A stretch of 64,000 bases of DNA from positions 62,001 through 126,000 of the forward strand of contig CAVRGR010000002.1 in assembly GCA_963720775.1 (NCBI GenBank). Direction: 5' to 3'. The notes beneath the pieces are model-generated. The model was given only the letters and a program-made list of their open reading frames with translations, did not search any database and had not been told where the DNA came from. The position numbers and the translations under genes are program-made. The stretch is from JAENVT01 sp963720775. GTDB lineage: Bacteria > Actinomycetota > Acidimicrobiia > Acidimicrobiales > Ilumatobacteraceae. Below, one piece after another: positions 1 to 9,724 of this stretch. The stretch's first letter is position 1. Each line of letters starts with the position of its first letter.

Positions 1-58
1 CAAGCCGGAGGAAGCGACGGCGCGGCAGCGCATCTTCAGCGATGCATTGTTCGCACAT
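1..58 (-). CDS. N-terminus of a Tat-type exported protein (partial, runs off left edge)
   Basis: Only the first 19 codons are in the window. The reading starts at an ATG on the minus strand and gives MCEQCIAEDALPRRRFLRL. A good Shine-Dalgarno sequence (GAAGGAG) lies about 7 bases before the ATG, which makes the start convincing. The RRRFLRL stretch looks like the twin-arginine part of a Tat signal peptide, so the product is probably exported folded. The family cannot be told from so little. It is divergent from gltB, so 59-225 probably holds promoters for both. Confidence 0.5.
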   Translation of the reverse strand, partial: MCEQCIAEDALPRRRFLRL

Positions 59-225
59 GGGGAGTCTCCTTCGGTTGGGACTCCACCCGCGACCGGGACT
101 GAGGCTAACCGCCGAGAAACGTTGTTGGCGCGGATCGTCGCCGGCGGGTACCATTTGAGAACCGTTCGGGCCAGCGTCGTCCCGTGCGCCACCTAGCCGT
201 ACACCGACTCCGTGGAGCCAAACCG

Positions 226-3200
226 ATGCGCAACCAGACCCAGCCCAGCGCTCCCGCGCGGCAAGATCTTTACGATCCTCGATTCGAGCACGACGCCTGT
301 GGAGTGTCGTTCGTCGCCAGCCTGAAAGGCGAGGTCAGCCGGTCGATCGTGGCCATGGGCCTCGGTGCGCTGTGCAACATGGCCCACCGTGGCGCAACGG
401 GCGCAGAAGCCGACACCGGCGACGGCGCGGGCATCTTGATCCAGGTTCCCGATCGAATGCTGCGCGAGGTAGCCGGATTCGACCTCCCGGCGGCGGGTGC
501 CTACGCAGTGGGTCTGGCGTTTCTCCCGGCGGACCCGACCGACGCCGAGAAGGCGCAGGAGGCGATTGCGTCGATTCTCGCCGACGAGGGTCTCAGGGTG
601 CTCGGCTGGCGCGCCGTGCCCGTCAATCCGGAGTGCCTCGGCGCCAGTGCGCGCAAGGTGATGCCGGTCTTCAAGCAGCTCTTCGTCTGCGACCCGGCCG
701 GGGCCACCGGCATCGATCTCGATCGCAAGGTGTTCATCGCCCGCAAGCGAGTCGAGCACGAGCTACCCGCCGAGCAGCAGACCTACTTCCCGTCGCTGAG
801 CAGCCGCACGCTGATCTACAAGGGCATGCTCACGACTGCGCAACTGGCAGTGTTCTTCCCCGATCTCGGAGACGAGCGGTTGGAGAGCGCATTGGCGTTG
901 GTGCACAGCCGGTTCAGCACCAACACGTTCCCGTCGTGGCCACTCGCCCATCCGTACCGCTTCATCGCCCACAACGGCGAGATCAACACCGTGCAAGGCA
1001 ACCGCAACTGGATGCGTACCCGCGAGTCGCTGCTGGCCAGCGATCTGCTACCGGGACTGGAGCGGGCCTATCCGATCTGCACGCCCGACGCGAGTGACTC
1101 GGCAACATTCGACGAGGTCCTGGAGCTGCTGCACCTCGCCGGTCGCAGCCTGCCCCACGCGATGCTGATGATGATCCCCGAAGCGTGGGAGAACCACGAC
1201 ACGATGGACGCCAGCAAGCGAGCGTTCTACCGCTTCCATTCGTCGCTGATGGAACCTTGGGACGGCCCGGCGAGTGTCGCCTTCACCGATGGCACGCTCA
1301 TCGGCGCAGTGCTCGACCGCAACGGGTTGCGGCCCAGCCGCTACTGGGTCACCGACGACGACCTCGTCGTGGCGGCCAGTGAGGTCGGTGTGCTCGACAT
1401 CGACCCGGCGAAGATCGTTCGCAAAGGACGGCTGCAGCCGGGGCGCATGTTCCTGATCGACACCGCGCAGGGAAAGATCGTCGAAGACGAAGAGATCAAG
1501 CGAACGCTGGCCGGCGCGGAGCCGTACGCGCAATGGCTGGAAGAGGGTGTGGTCGAGCTCGACGAGCTGCCCGAGCGCGAGCACGTCGTGTTCAGCCACC
1601 AGAGCGTCCTCCGTCGCCAGCAGGTGTTCGGTTATACGCACGAAGAGCTCAAGATCATCGTCGCGCCGATGGCCAAGCAGGGTGGGGAGCCGATCGGGTC
1701 GATGGGCACCGACACTCCGATTGCCGTTCTCAGCGAACGGCCCCGGCTGCTGTTCGACTACTTCCAGCAGCTCTTCGCCCAGGTCACCAACCCTCCACTC
1801 GATGCCATTCGCGAAGAGGTGGTCACCTCGGTGGGTGGTTCAGTGGGGCCGGAAGCGAACCTGTTGCAACCCGGCCCGGAGAGCTGTCGGCAGCTGACCC
1901 TTCCATTTCCGATCATCGACAACGACGAGATCGCCAAGATCATCCACATCGACGATGACGCAACGTATCCGGAGCTCGCCGCCGTCGTGATCTCCGGGCT
2001 CTACCGAGTGGCGGGCGGCGGACTGGCGTTGAAGCGCGGGCTCGATGCAATTCGAACTGAGATCAGCAAGGCGATCGCCGACGGGGCGCGCATCATCGTG
2101 CTCAGCGACCGCAACAGTGACAACGTGTACGCCCCGATCCCTTCGCTGCTCCTCACCGCTGCGGTGCATCACCACTTGATCCGCGAGAAGCAGCGCACGA
2201 AGGTCGGCCTGATCGTCGAGTGTGGCGACGCTCGCGAGGTGCATCACATGGCCCTGCTGATCGGTTACGGCGCCGGCGCCATCAACCCGTACCTGGCCTT
2301 CGAGTCGATCGAGGACATGGTTCGCGAAGACCTTCACGGCCTCGGCGGCGTCGACCCTCACAAGGCGGTGAAGGACTACATCAAAGCCGCCGGCAAGGGC
2401 GTGCTGAAGGTGATGAGCAAGATGGGCGTGAGCACCGTCGCCAGCTACACCGGTGCGCAGATCTTCGAAGCGATCGGCCTCGGCCACGAGCTCGTCGGCG
2501 AGTACTTCACCGGCACCGTGAGCCGCCTGGGTGGCATCGGCCTCGACGAGGTTGCCGCGGAGGTGGCGGCGCGTCACAGAGTTGCCCATCCGGCGCGCCC
2601 TGCGGAACGTGCGTATCGCAAGCTCGAACTTGGTGGCGAGTACCAGTGGCGGCGCGAAGGCGAGGTGCATCTCTTCAACCCGGAGACCGTCTTCAAGCTG
2701 CAGCACGCGACACGGGCGCGCCGCTACGACATCTTCAAGCAGTACACCGCCCTGGTCGACGAGCAATCCAAGAAGCTGGCAACGCTCCGCGGTTTGTTCG
2801 AGTTCGTGGCCGGCGATCGCCGGCCGGTGCCGATCGACGAGGTCGAGCCGGTTGCCGAGATCGTCAAGCGGTTCTCGACGGGGGCGATGAGCTACGGCTC
2901 GATCTCGGCAGAGGCTCACGAGACGCTGGCGATCGCCATGAACTCGATCGGCGGCAAGAGCAACACCGGCGAAGGAGGCGAAGACAGCGACCGTCTCTAC
3001 GATCCGCAGCGGCGCAGCGCCATGAAGCAGGTTGCCAGCGGCCGCTTCGGCGTCACCAGCGAGTACCTCGTCAACGCAACCGACCTGCAGATCAAGATGG
3101 CTCAGGGTGCCAAGCCAGGGGAGGGTGGCCAGCTTCCTGGCCACAAGGTGTACCCGTGGATCGCTGCCACGCGGCACTCGACGCCCGGTGTCGGGTTGAT

Positions 3201-4785
3201 CAGCCCGCCACCGCACCACGACATCTACTCGATCGAGGATCTCAAGCAGTTGATCCATGACCTGAAGAACTCGAACCCTGCGGCACGGATCAACGTCAAG
3301 TTGGTCGCCGAGGTCGGGGTGGGCACGGTCGCTGCCGGTGTCAGCAAGGCCAAAGCCGATGTGGTGTTGATCAGCGGTCACGATGGCGGTACCGGTGCCA
3401 GCCCCCTCACTTCGTTGAAGCACGCCGGTGCCCCGTGGGAGCTCGGCCTTGCCGAGACGCAGCAGACCCTCCTGCTCAACGGTCTACGCGACCGGATCGT
3501 GGTGCAGGCCGACGGGCAGTTGAAGACCGGTCGTGACGTGGTGATCGCGGCATTGCTCGGCGCTGAGGAGTTCGGGTTCGCCACCGCGCCGTTGGTGGTC
3601 AGCGGATGCGTGATGATCCGCGTTTGCCATCTCGACACTTGTCCCGTCGGCGTCGCCACGCAGAATCCCGAGCTACGCGCCAAGTTCAGTGGCAAACCGG
3701 AGTTCGTCGTCAACTTCATGGAGTACATCGCCGAGGAGGTTCGCGAGCACATGGCCGCCCTTGGCTTCCGCACCGTCGAGGAGATGATCGGTCACGTCGA
3801 GATGCTCGACACGAGGAAGGCCATCACCCACTGGAAGGCCAAGGGCCTCGACATCGGCCCCATCCTCGCGGCACCGCAGAACCCGTACGAGCAGACGATG
3901 CACCAGTCGGTTTCCCAGGAGCACGGTCTGCATGAAGCGCTCGACCAACAACTGCTCGCGGCGTGCGAGCCGGCGATCGAGCGTGGTGAGCCCGTTCGGC
4001 TGGAGTTGGCGATCCGCAACGTCAACCGAACCGTCGGAACGATGCTCGGCAACGCCGTCACCCGGCGTTACGGCGGTGCCGGGTTGCCCGACGGCACGAT
4101 CGACATCCACTTCCGCGGCTCGGCGGGTCAGAGCTTCGGAGCCTTCGTGCCCTCCGGCATCACACTGCGCCTCGAGGGCGACGCCAACGACTACGTCGCC
4201 AAGGGTTTGTCCGGAGGCCGCGTCGTCGTACGCCCCGATCGCCGTGCTCAGTTCGCCGCAGAAGAGCACACAATCGCCGGCAACGTGATCGGCTACGGCG
4301 CAACCGGAGGCGAGATCTTCCTCCGCGGCCTGGTGGGCGAGCGCTTCTGCGTGCGCAACTCGGGCGCCACGGCTGTCGTCGAGGGCGTCGGGGATCACGG
4401 TTGCGAGTACATGACGGGAGGCCGGGTGGTGGTCCTCGGCCAGACGGGCAGGAACTTCGGCGCGGGCATGAGTGGTGGGATCGCCTTCGTCTACGACCCT
4501 CGCGATGTGTTCGCGGCGAAGCTCAACACGGAGATGGTGCAGTTGCAACAACTCGACGACGCCGATCGTCTCTTCGTGCGCGACACCGTGCAGGCCCATC
4601 TTGACCACACCGAGTCCACTGTTGCCGCGATGGTTCTCGACAGCTGGGAGCGGGAGTCGGCCAACTTCAAGAAGGTGATGCCGATCGACTACAGCCGAGT
4701 GCTCGGCGTGATGAGGCAAGCCGAGGCCGATGGTCTCGACGAACAAGAGACGATGGTCAGAGTGATGGAGGCGGCACGTGGGTGA
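226..4785 (+). CDS. gltB: Glutamate synthase (NADPH) large subunit
   Basis: Large subunit of GOGAT: it hydrolyses glutamine and transfers the ammonia to 2-oxoglutarate, giving two glutamates. The product is 1519 aa, normal for the family. I start at ATG 226 because GGAG lies 8-9 bases upstream; the GTG at 184 would add 14 residues. Residues 1-24 form the propeptide, and Cys25 (in HDACGVSF) is the N-terminal nucleophile of the class II glutaminase domain (about 25-400). A central domain and the FMN-binding synthase domain (about 800-1200) follow. The 3Fe-4S cysteines are C1128, C1134 and C1139 (CVMIRVCHLDTCPVG). The C-terminus is the glycine-rich GXGXG domain. It overlaps gltD by 8 bases, so the two subunits are translationally coupled. 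Confidence 0.97.
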   Translation: MRNQTQPSAPARQDLYDPRFEHDACGVSFVASLKGEVSRSIVAMGLGALCNMAHRGATGAEADTGDGAGILIQVPDRMLREVAGFDLPAAGAYAVGLAFLPADPTDAEKAQEAIASILADEGLRVLGWRAVPVNPECLGASARKVMPVFKQLFVCDPAGATGIDLDRKVFIARKRVEHELPAEQQTYFPSLSSRTLIYKGMLTTAQLAVFFPDLGDERLESALALVHSRFSTNTFPSWPLAHPYRFIAHNGEINTVQGNRNWMRTRESLLASDLLPGLERAYPICTPDASDSATFDEVLELLHLAGRSLPHAMLMMIPEAWENHDTMDASKRAFYRFHSSLMEPWDGPASVAFTDGTLIGAVLDRNGLRPSRYWVTDDDLVVAASEVGVLDIDPAKIVRKGRLQPGRMFLIDTAQGKIVEDEEIKRTLAGAEPYAQWLEEGVVELDELPEREHVVFSHQSVLRRQQVFGYTHEELKIIVAPMAKQGGEPIGSMGTDTPIAVLSERPRLLFDYFQQLFAQVTNPPLDAIREEVVTSVGGSVGPEANLLQPGPESCRQLTLPFPIIDNDEIAKIIHIDDDATYPELAAVVISGLYRVAGGGLALKRGLDAIRTEISKAIADGARIIVLSDRNSDNVYAPIPSLLLTAAVHHHLIREKQRTKVGLIVECGDAREVHHMALLIGYGAGAINPYLAFESIEDMVREDLHGLGGVDPHKAVKDYIKAAGKGVLKVMSKMGVSTVASYTGAQIFEAIGLGHELVGEYFTGTVSRLGGIGLDEVAAEVAARHRVAHPARPAERAYRKLELGGEYQWRREGEVHLFNPETVFKLQHATRARRYDIFKQYTALVDEQSKKLATLRGLFEFVAGDRRPVPIDEVEPVAEIVKRFSTGAMSYGSISAEAHETLAIAMNSIGGKSNTGEGGEDSDRLYDPQRRSAMKQVASGRFGVTSEYLVNATDLQIKMAQGAKPGEGGQLPGHKVYPWIAATRHSTPGVGLISPPPHHDIYSIEDLKQLIHDLKNSNPAARINVKLVAEVGVGTVAAGVSKAKADVVLISGHDGGTGASPLTSLKHAGAPWELGLAETQQTLLLNGLRDRIVVQADGQLKTGRDVVIAALLGAEEFGFATAPLVVSGCVMIRVCHLDTCPVGVATQNPELRAKFSGKPEFVVNFMEYIAEEVREHMAALGFRTVEEMIGHVEMLDTRKAITHWKAKGLDIGPILAAPQNPYEQTMHQSVSQEHGLHEALDQQLLAACEPAIERGEPVRLELAIRNVNRTVGTMLGNAVTRRYGGAGLPDGTIDIHFRGSAGQSFGAFVPSGITLRLEGDANDYVAKGLSGGRVVVRPDRRAQFAAEEHTIAGNVIGYGATGGEIFLRGLVGERFCVRNSGATAVVEGVGDHGCEYMTGGRVVVLGQTGRNFGAGMSGGIAFVYDPRDVFAAKLNTEMVQLQQLDDADRLFVRDTVQAHLDHTESTVAAMVLDSWERESANFKKVMPIDYSRVLGVMRQAEADGLDEQETMVRVMEAARG

Positions 4786-6229
4786 GGTGACCGGGTTTCT
4801 CAAGTGGCAGCGCGAGCAGCCGACACGCCGCGAGGTATCGGTGCGGCTGCGCGACTGGAAGGAGGTCTACAACGACTTCCCGCTCGACACGGTGCAGACG
4901 CAGGCTGGTCGATGCATGGACTGCGGCATCCCGTTCTGCAACAACGGTTGTCCGCTCGGCAACCTGATCCCCGACTGGAACGATCTCGTGTATCGCGACC
5001 ACTGGCACGACGCGATCGATCGGCTGCACGCCACGAACAACTTTCCGGAGTTCACTGGGCGCCTGTGCCCGGCACCCTGCGAAGCGGCTTGCGTGCTTGG
5101 CATCAACGCCGACCCCGTGACGATCAAGCAGGTCGAGGTGGAGATCATCGACCGCGCCTGGGACGAGGGCTGGGTCGAGCCGCAGCTGCCGGGCGTGAAG
5201 ACCGGCAAGCGCGTCGTCGTGATCGGCTCGGGCCCGGCAGGCCTTGCTGCGGCGCAACAGCTGACCAGGGCCGGCCACGACGTCGTCGTGCTCGAGCGAG
5301 CAGACCGGATCGGCGGGCTGTTGCGCTACGGCATTCCCGAGTTCAAGATGGAGAAGCGTCACCTCGATCGGCGGATCGCTCAGATGGAGGCCGAAGGCAC
5401 CGAGTTCCGCACGAACGCCGTGGTCGGCGAGGGCATCGACATCGAGGTGCTTCTGGCCTCGTACGACGCCGTCGTTCTGGCCTGCGGCGCAACGGCTGCT
5501 CGCGATCTGCCGATACCCGGTCGTGAGCTCGGTGGCATCCATCAAGCAATGGAGTACCTGCCATTGGCGAATCGTGTGCAACAGGCCGATATCGACGTCT
5601 CGCCCATCGACGTGAGGGGCAAGCATGTGGTCATCATCGGCGGCGGTGACACCGGCGCCGACTGCCTCGGCACGGCGCACCGCCAGGGAGCGGCGAGCGT
5701 CACCCAGCTCGAGATCATGGCTCGCCCGCCAGATTCGCGCGCGGCGAACAATCCATGGCCGCAGTGGAGCCTGATCTACCGCGTCTCCTCGGCGCACGAG
5801 GAAGGCGGCGAGCGGCTGTACAGCGTCAACACCGAGCGTTTCGTCGACGATGGCAGTGGTCGCGTTCGCGCCCTCGTGCTTCACGAGGTGGAGATGATCG
5901 ATGGTCGCTTCGGCAAGATCGAGGGGACCGACCGGGAGTTGCCAGCCGACTTCGTCTTCCTGGCGATGGGGTTCCTCGGGCCCGACAAGGGCAGCTGGCT
6001 CGATCTGCTCGGCGTGTCGTTCGACGAGCGCGGCAACGTGGCCCGCGATGCGCGCTACATGAGCAGTGTTCCGGGCGTCTTCGTTGCCGGCGACATGGGT
6101 CGTGGCCAGAGCCTGATCGTGTGGGCGATCGCCGAGGGTCGCTCCTGCGCGGCAGGGGCAGACGCCTGGCTGATGGGTGAAACGCAGCTGCCCACGCCCA
6201 TCGCGCCGACCACCCGACCACTGGTGTGA
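4778..6229 (+). CDS. gltD: Glutamate synthase small subunit
   Basis: Beta subunit of GOGAT, 483 aa: it passes electrons from NADPH through FAD and Fe-S clusters to GltB. The N-terminus has the two cysteine clusters that bind 4Fe-4S centres (CMDCGIPFCNNGCPLGNLIP near residue 46 and CPAPCEAAC near 97). An FAD-binding Rossmann motif (VVVIGSGPAGLAAAQQL) lies near residue 146 and an NADPH motif (VVIIGGGDTGADC) near 285. The start is GTG 4778, with GGAGG 5 bases upstream inside the end of gltB. The gene forms a two-gene operon with gltB. Confidence 0.96.
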   Translation: MGEVTGFLKWQREQPTRREVSVRLRDWKEVYNDFPLDTVQTQAGRCMDCGIPFCNNGCPLGNLIPDWNDLVYRDHWHDAIDRLHATNNFPEFTGRLCPAPCEAACVLGINADPVTIKQVEVEIIDRAWDEGWVEPQLPGVKTGKRVVVIGSGPAGLAAAQQLTRAGHDVVVLERADRIGGLLRYGIPEFKMEKRHLDRRIAQMEAEGTEFRTNAVVGEGIDIEVLLASYDAVVLACGATAARDLPIPGRELGGIHQAMEYLPLANRVQQADIDVSPIDVRGKHVVIIGGGDTGADCLGTAHRQGAASVTQLEIMARPPDSRAANNPWPQWSLIYRVSSAHEEGGERLYSVNTERFVDDGSGRVRALVLHEVEMIDGRFGKIEGTDRELPADFVFLAMGFLGPDKGSWLDLLGVSFDERGNVARDARYMSSVPGVFVAGDMGRGQSLIVWAIAEGRSCAAGADAWLMGETQLPTPIAPTTRPLV

Positions 6230-6278
6230 CGGGCGGAGCGCCACCACTCCGACGGCGCCAGCGCATAGGCTGAATCCC

Positions 6279-6899
6279 ATGAAGTCGAACGTGTTGGTCG
6301 TGGCGCTCTTTGTCGCGGTTTTGGCGTCGTGCAGCAACAGCGGCTCGTCATCCGACCCGACAGCGCTGGGTCTCACAGCCACCAACTACGTCACCGTTAC
6401 GCAAACACCCACCACCGTGACCACCACAACGGTGGCAGGTTTGTCGAACCCTGGTCTGGTGCACCCCGAGGAGGGTTCATACGTCGTCGCCGCGGGCGAC
6501 TACCCGTCGACGATTGCCAAGAAGTTCAAGGTTGTCTTCGCCGACCTGCTGGCCATCAACGGCTGGACGCTGGTCGGTCAGCAGGTTCCGGAGTTCCCGA
6601 CCCCCGGCACCACGATCAGGATCCCGCCCAACTGGACCGAGCCCGGTACCGCGACCGACACGACGGGCGGCAGCGGCAGCTCGCCGCCGACCAACACCAC
6701 CACGACCCTCGCCGGCGGAGGTTCGACCTGCGCTCCAGGTGAGTACACGATCCTGGCCGAAGACACGACTCGCTTGAAGGTTGCCAAGAAGCTCGACACC
6801 ACCGTGGATGCCCTCGATGCGGCCAACGCCAGCACCCCTGGCTACAGCAGCTTCTACCCCGGCCTGAAGATCAAGACCCCACCGAAGGCAAACTGCTAG
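6279..6899 (+). CDS. LysM-domain lipoprotein
   Basis: A 206-aa secreted lipoprotein. The signal peptide MKSNVLVVALFVAVLASC ends in a lipobox (VLASC), so the Cys should be lipidated and the protein anchored outside the membrane. A Thr/Ser-rich linker leads to a LysM-like repeat (about residues 67-108, beginning GSYVVAAGDYPSTIAKKF). A second low-complexity linker leads to a second LysM-like repeat (about 153-200, GEYTILAEDTTRLKVAKKL). LysM domains bind peptidoglycan or chitin-like glycans, so a cell-wall-associated role is likely. No catalytic domain is visible. The gene lies 49 bases after gltD but has its own character; co-transcription is uncertain. Confidence 0.8.
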   Translation: MKSNVLVVALFVAVLASCSNSGSSSDPTALGLTATNYVTVTQTPTTVTTTTVAGLSNPGLVHPEEGSYVVAAGDYPSTIAKKFKVVFADLLAINGWTLVGQQVPEFPTPGTTIRIPPNWTEPGTATDTTGGSGSSPPTNTTTTLAGGGSTCAPGEYTILAEDTTRLKVAKKLDTTVDALDAANASTPGYSSFYPGLKIKTPPKANC

Positions 6900-6912
6900 G
6901 CCACCCCACCCT

Positions 6913-7173
6913 TCAATGCGCAGGCGTCGCGTCGTCGGAGTAGGGGATCGGGTGGTCGCCGCCGAGCTCGTGGAACCGTTCGTTCAGAGCAACAGCAAGG
7001 AAGTCCCGATCACTGACACTGGGTACGAGCGCCCCGTACAGCACCGCTTCGACCTCCAGTTCGGAGCTCATCCCACCGATCGAGAAGTACCGCCACCACA
7101 GGTCGGACACCGACATGTGCAGTCCCCGTCGTGCCTGCTCGAGCGGATCGGTCGCGTCTTCCACGGGCTTCAT
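6913..7173 (-). CDS. Small conserved protein coupled to the ANTAR regulator
   Basis: An 86-aa protein beginning MKPVEDATDPLEQARRG, with a conserved-looking core (SDLWWRYFSIGGMSSELEVE) and a C-terminal segment VALNERFHELGGDHPIPY. It is soluble, with no signal or membrane segment. Its ATG overlaps the stop codon of the STAS-GAF-ANTAR gene (ATGA), so the two are translationally coupled and likely act together. I recognise the type as a short actinobacterial hypothetical often found near such regulators, but I know of no assigned function. Confidence 0.65.
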   Translation of the reverse strand: MKPVEDATDPLEQARRGLHMSVSDLWWRYFSIGGMSSELEVEAVLYGALVPSVSDRDFLAVALNERFHELGGDHPIPYSDDATPAH

Positions 7174-8264
7174 TCTCGGAGGCGTTCGTCGGGCAAAGAA
7201 GCGACGAGGTCGGTCGCGTGGATCAAGACGGTGACTCCTGCGGCGCGTGCTGCTCGAAGCAGCGATCCCATCGCGTCGTCGGCGGTGAGGCCGTCGCGAG
7301 CCATGACGACACCCTGCGCCTGATGGATCGTTCGACGCGCGGTCAATGCAGTGACGAACCGTTGGTTTGCCTCTTCGTCGGTGAGGTCCGAGCCCGCGGA
7401 GGTCAAGATCTCCGAGGCCTGGTTGGCGAACAGCCCGGCGAGCTCTTGTTCGTGAGTACCGAATGCCTGTTCTCGCGACGAGTAGATGTTGAGGGCGCCC
7501 TGCGGTCGTTTGTCGGTCATCAGTGGTGACGACAAGATGCTGTGGATCCCTTGTTCGAGGGCGAGCGGCACGAACGTCGGCCACCGGGTTTCATCGTCGA
7601 GTGACTCGATGTAGTACGACCGACCATCGGCCTTCGCGGCGAGGCACGGTCCTTCTCCCGTTTCGTATTGGTGTCGGTCCATCGTAAACACCTTGTCGTT
7701 GCTCGCCGCCACCGTCATCAGCCGTCCGTAACGCTCGAGCGTGACGCTCACACCGTCGGCGTGGTCGATGGTTGCATCGGCGAGCTCGGTGACGAGGCGC
7801 AGGGCTGCGTCGATCACATCGCTGCTTGATCTCACCAAGGCTGTCGATGTTGGCGCGGGTACGACTGATGAAGCGTCATCACCGTCGTCGAGGTCGCTGT
7901 CGACCTCGGGTGCAAGGGATGCGCCAGTTGAGTCGGACGCCGCGTACGGAATCACCTCGCTGACGCCGGTGAGCTCGAGAAGCCGACCGACCATCGTGCT
8001 GGCTGATCCAACAGTGACCGTCCCGTGCAGGCCGCTCATGCGCATCGCCACGCCGACGAGCACGCCCAGACCCGAGGCGTCCATGAATCGACACTCGGCG
8101 AGATCGACCACCAGGTGGCGGCAACCAGCGTCAACTGACGAGTTGAGCACGCCGGCAAGGGCCGGAGCGCTGAGTCGGTCGACGTCGCCGCGCACCGCCA
8201 CCCGTACACGAGTCCCATCGAACGCCACTCGGAGCTCGAAGTCGGCGAACTCGTCGTCGCTCAT
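7170..8264 (-). CDS. STAS-GAF-ANTAR regulator (putative RNA-binding antiterminator)
   Basis: A 364-aa cytosolic regulator with three domains. Residues about 5-100 are STAS-like (AFDGTRVRVAVRGDVDRLS and CRFMDASGLGVLVG, with the usual Asp-Ala-Ser around the phosphorylatable serine of anti-sigma-factor antagonists). After an acidic linker, residues about 140-275 form a GAF domain (YETGEGPCLAAKADG, SILSSPLM). The C-terminus is an ANTAR domain (RRTIHQAQGVVMARDGLTAD), an RNA-binding three-helix bundle that in known proteins opposes transcription termination. The ligand of the GAF domain cannot be told. The start is ATG 8264. STAS fused to GAF-ANTAR links partner-switching to antitermination; that role is inference. 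Confidence 0.85.
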   Translation of the reverse strand: MSDDEFADFELRVAFDGTRVRVAVRGDVDRLSAPALAGVLNSSVDAGCRHLVVDLAECRFMDASGLGVLVGVAMRMSGLHGTVTVGSASTMVGRLLELTGVSEVIPYAASDSTGASLAPEVDSDLDDGDDASSVVPAPTSTALVRSSSDVIDAALRLVTELADATIDHADGVSVTLERYGRLMTVAASNDKVFTMDRHQYETGEGPCLAAKADGRSYYIESLDDETRWPTFVPLALEQGIHSILSSPLMTDKRPQGALNIYSSREQAFGTHEQELAGLFANQASEILTSAGSDLTDEEANQRFVTALTARRTIHQAQGVVMARDGLTADDAMGSLLRAARAAGVTVLIHATDLVASLPDERLRE

Positions 8265-8413
8265 CACTGCGGTCCGCGCCCGGTTGTCATGTACACACGC
8301 CTCCAGTGAGTCGATGTGCCTACCGGGGTCTGGGGAAGGGCGCTGTCGCGGCGAACGCGACGCTGTCCATTGTAGTTCCACGGCGTGGCGCCGAGACACC
8401 GGGGGGCAGCGAA

Positions 8414-9073
8414 CTACACGAAGCGCAGCGTCACCTGGTCGAGGGCAACCGATCTCCGAACCCCGTTGCGGTCGGTTGCGGTCAGCTCGATCTCCGATTG
8501 CGTCCCACCGACGAACCGCATCGCGTGGTTCAATCCGAGCTGCGACCACCGTGCGGTGACCGCAGCGGGATCGTCGACGGCGATGGTGTAGCCGGCGATC
8601 GAAGTGACGAGGGAGTTGTCGACGTGCGCCTTCCAGTTGGGCCCTGCCCAGAGCCACGAGCCTGCGGGGTGCGTCTCGTCGAGGCTGACGATCGCTCCGC
8701 CGATGTCGGCCGGATGCAGGTGGCGACCGCGGATCATGTCGAAGTCGCCGCTCCACACCGTGCGCACGCCGCGCTCGGTGAGCATCGCCATTCGTGCGTC
8801 GAGATCGTCGACCTCGAACATCACCATGTAGGCGGTGACTGCCGCCCGGCGACGATCGAGCAGACGACCCGCCGCGGTGCCGTCGGTGATCGGGGCAACG
8901 ACCTCGACGAACTGATCGCCGACGTTGAGCAAGGCGTTGTGCAGTCCGAACTCGGCGACACCCGGATCGTTGAAGCACACCGTGAGCCCGAGGGTTTGGC
9001 AGAGTTGTCGAACGGTGTCATCGAGGTCACGGGCGGCGACCACGACCTGACGCAGGCGGAGCATGACGCTCAT
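8414..9073 (-). CDS. VOC (glyoxalase-fold) family protein
   Basis: A 219-aa protein with the vicinal-oxygen-chelate pattern. The N-terminus has LRLRQVVVAARDLDDTVRQL and then FGLHNALLNVGDQFVEVVAP, typical of the first betaalphabetabetabeta module. A second, weaker half holds the HLHPADIGGAIVSLDETHP segment. It is probably a small-molecule lyase, isomerase, dioxygenase or resistance protein; the substrate cannot be predicted. Two nearby ATG codons (9073 and 9064) are possible starts; I took the upstream one. It is divergent from yceH, with only 39 bases between the starts. Confidence 0.75.
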   Translation of the reverse strand: MSVMLRLRQVVVAARDLDDTVRQLCQTLGLTVCFNDPGVAEFGLHNALLNVGDQFVEVVAPITDGTAAGRLLDRRRAAVTAYMVMFEVDDLDARMAMLTERGVRTVWSGDFDMIRGRHLHPADIGGAIVSLDETHPAGSWLWAGPNWKAHVDNSLVTSIAGYTIAVDDPAAVTARWSQLGLNHAMRFVGGTQSEIELTATDRNGVRRSVALDQVTLRFV

Positions 9074-9112
9074 CGTACGTGTGACCGCGTTGGCGGCGGT
9101 AGGTTCCACCAC

Positions 9113-9721
9113 ATGCTCACCGTGATCGAGGGCCGGGTGCTCGGCTGCCTGATGGAGAAAGAACGCACCGTGCCCGATCAGTACCCGCTGTCGATGAACG
9201 CGCTGGTCCTGGCGTGCAATCAATCGTCGTCGCGTGACCCGATCATGGCGCTCGACGAACACGAAGTCGAGGCGTCGATCACGTCCATGAAGTCGCAAGG
9301 ATTGGTGCGCATCGTCCACCCGTCACATGGTCGCAGCGTCACCCGATATCGCCAGGTCGCCGACGAGAAGTTCGGCCTCGATGACGATCCCGCGGCCGTG
9401 ATCGCCGTCCTCTTGGTCCGTGGACCGCAAACGGCGGCCGAGTTGCGATCGCGAACGGAACGCCTCCATCCCTTCGACTCGGTGCACGACGTCGAGCGTT
9501 GCCTGCACAACCTCGTCGACCACGGCCTGGTACGACTGCTCGAACGTCAGACCGGCCAGAAAGAACAGCGTTGGCAGCAGTTGATCGCCGAAGAGGTCGA
9601 ACCCGTCGTGGGCGCGGCCACCGTGACGCCGGCAGCCGTCGCCGGAAGCATGGCCGATCGAGTCGCTCAGTTGGAAGAGCGTGTCGCCAAGCTGGAAGCC
9701 TCGCTCGCGGATCTGCTGTAG
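9113..9721 (+). CDS. yceH: YceH family protein (DUF480)
   Basis: A 202-aa member of the DUF480/YceH family, recognisable from its opening (EGRVLGCLMEKERTVPDQYP), the LNALVLACNQSSSRDP-type block (here SMNALVLACNQSSSRDP) and the repeated winged-helix half (LLVRGPQTAAELRSRTERL). The family has two tandem winged-helix domains; its cellular role is not settled. The C-terminus (MADRVAQLEERVAKLEASL) is a short coiled coil. The stop is 3 bases before the paiB start, so the two form an operon. Confidence 0.9.
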   Translation: MLTVIEGRVLGCLMEKERTVPDQYPLSMNALVLACNQSSSRDPIMALDEHEVEASITSMKSQGLVRIVHPSHGRSVTRYRQVADEKFGLDDDPAAVIAVLLVRGPQTAAELRSRTERLHPFDSVHDVERCLHNLVDHGLVRLLERQTGQKEQRWQQLIAEEVEPVVGAATVTPAAVAGSMADRVAQLEERVAKLEASLADLL

Positions 9722-9724
9722 GCG

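Noticed and set aside
1840..3423. 527-codon open frame antisense to gltB
   Set aside because: It is opposite a clear, fully conserved gene, has no recognisable domain, and such long antisense frames are normal in high-GC DNA.
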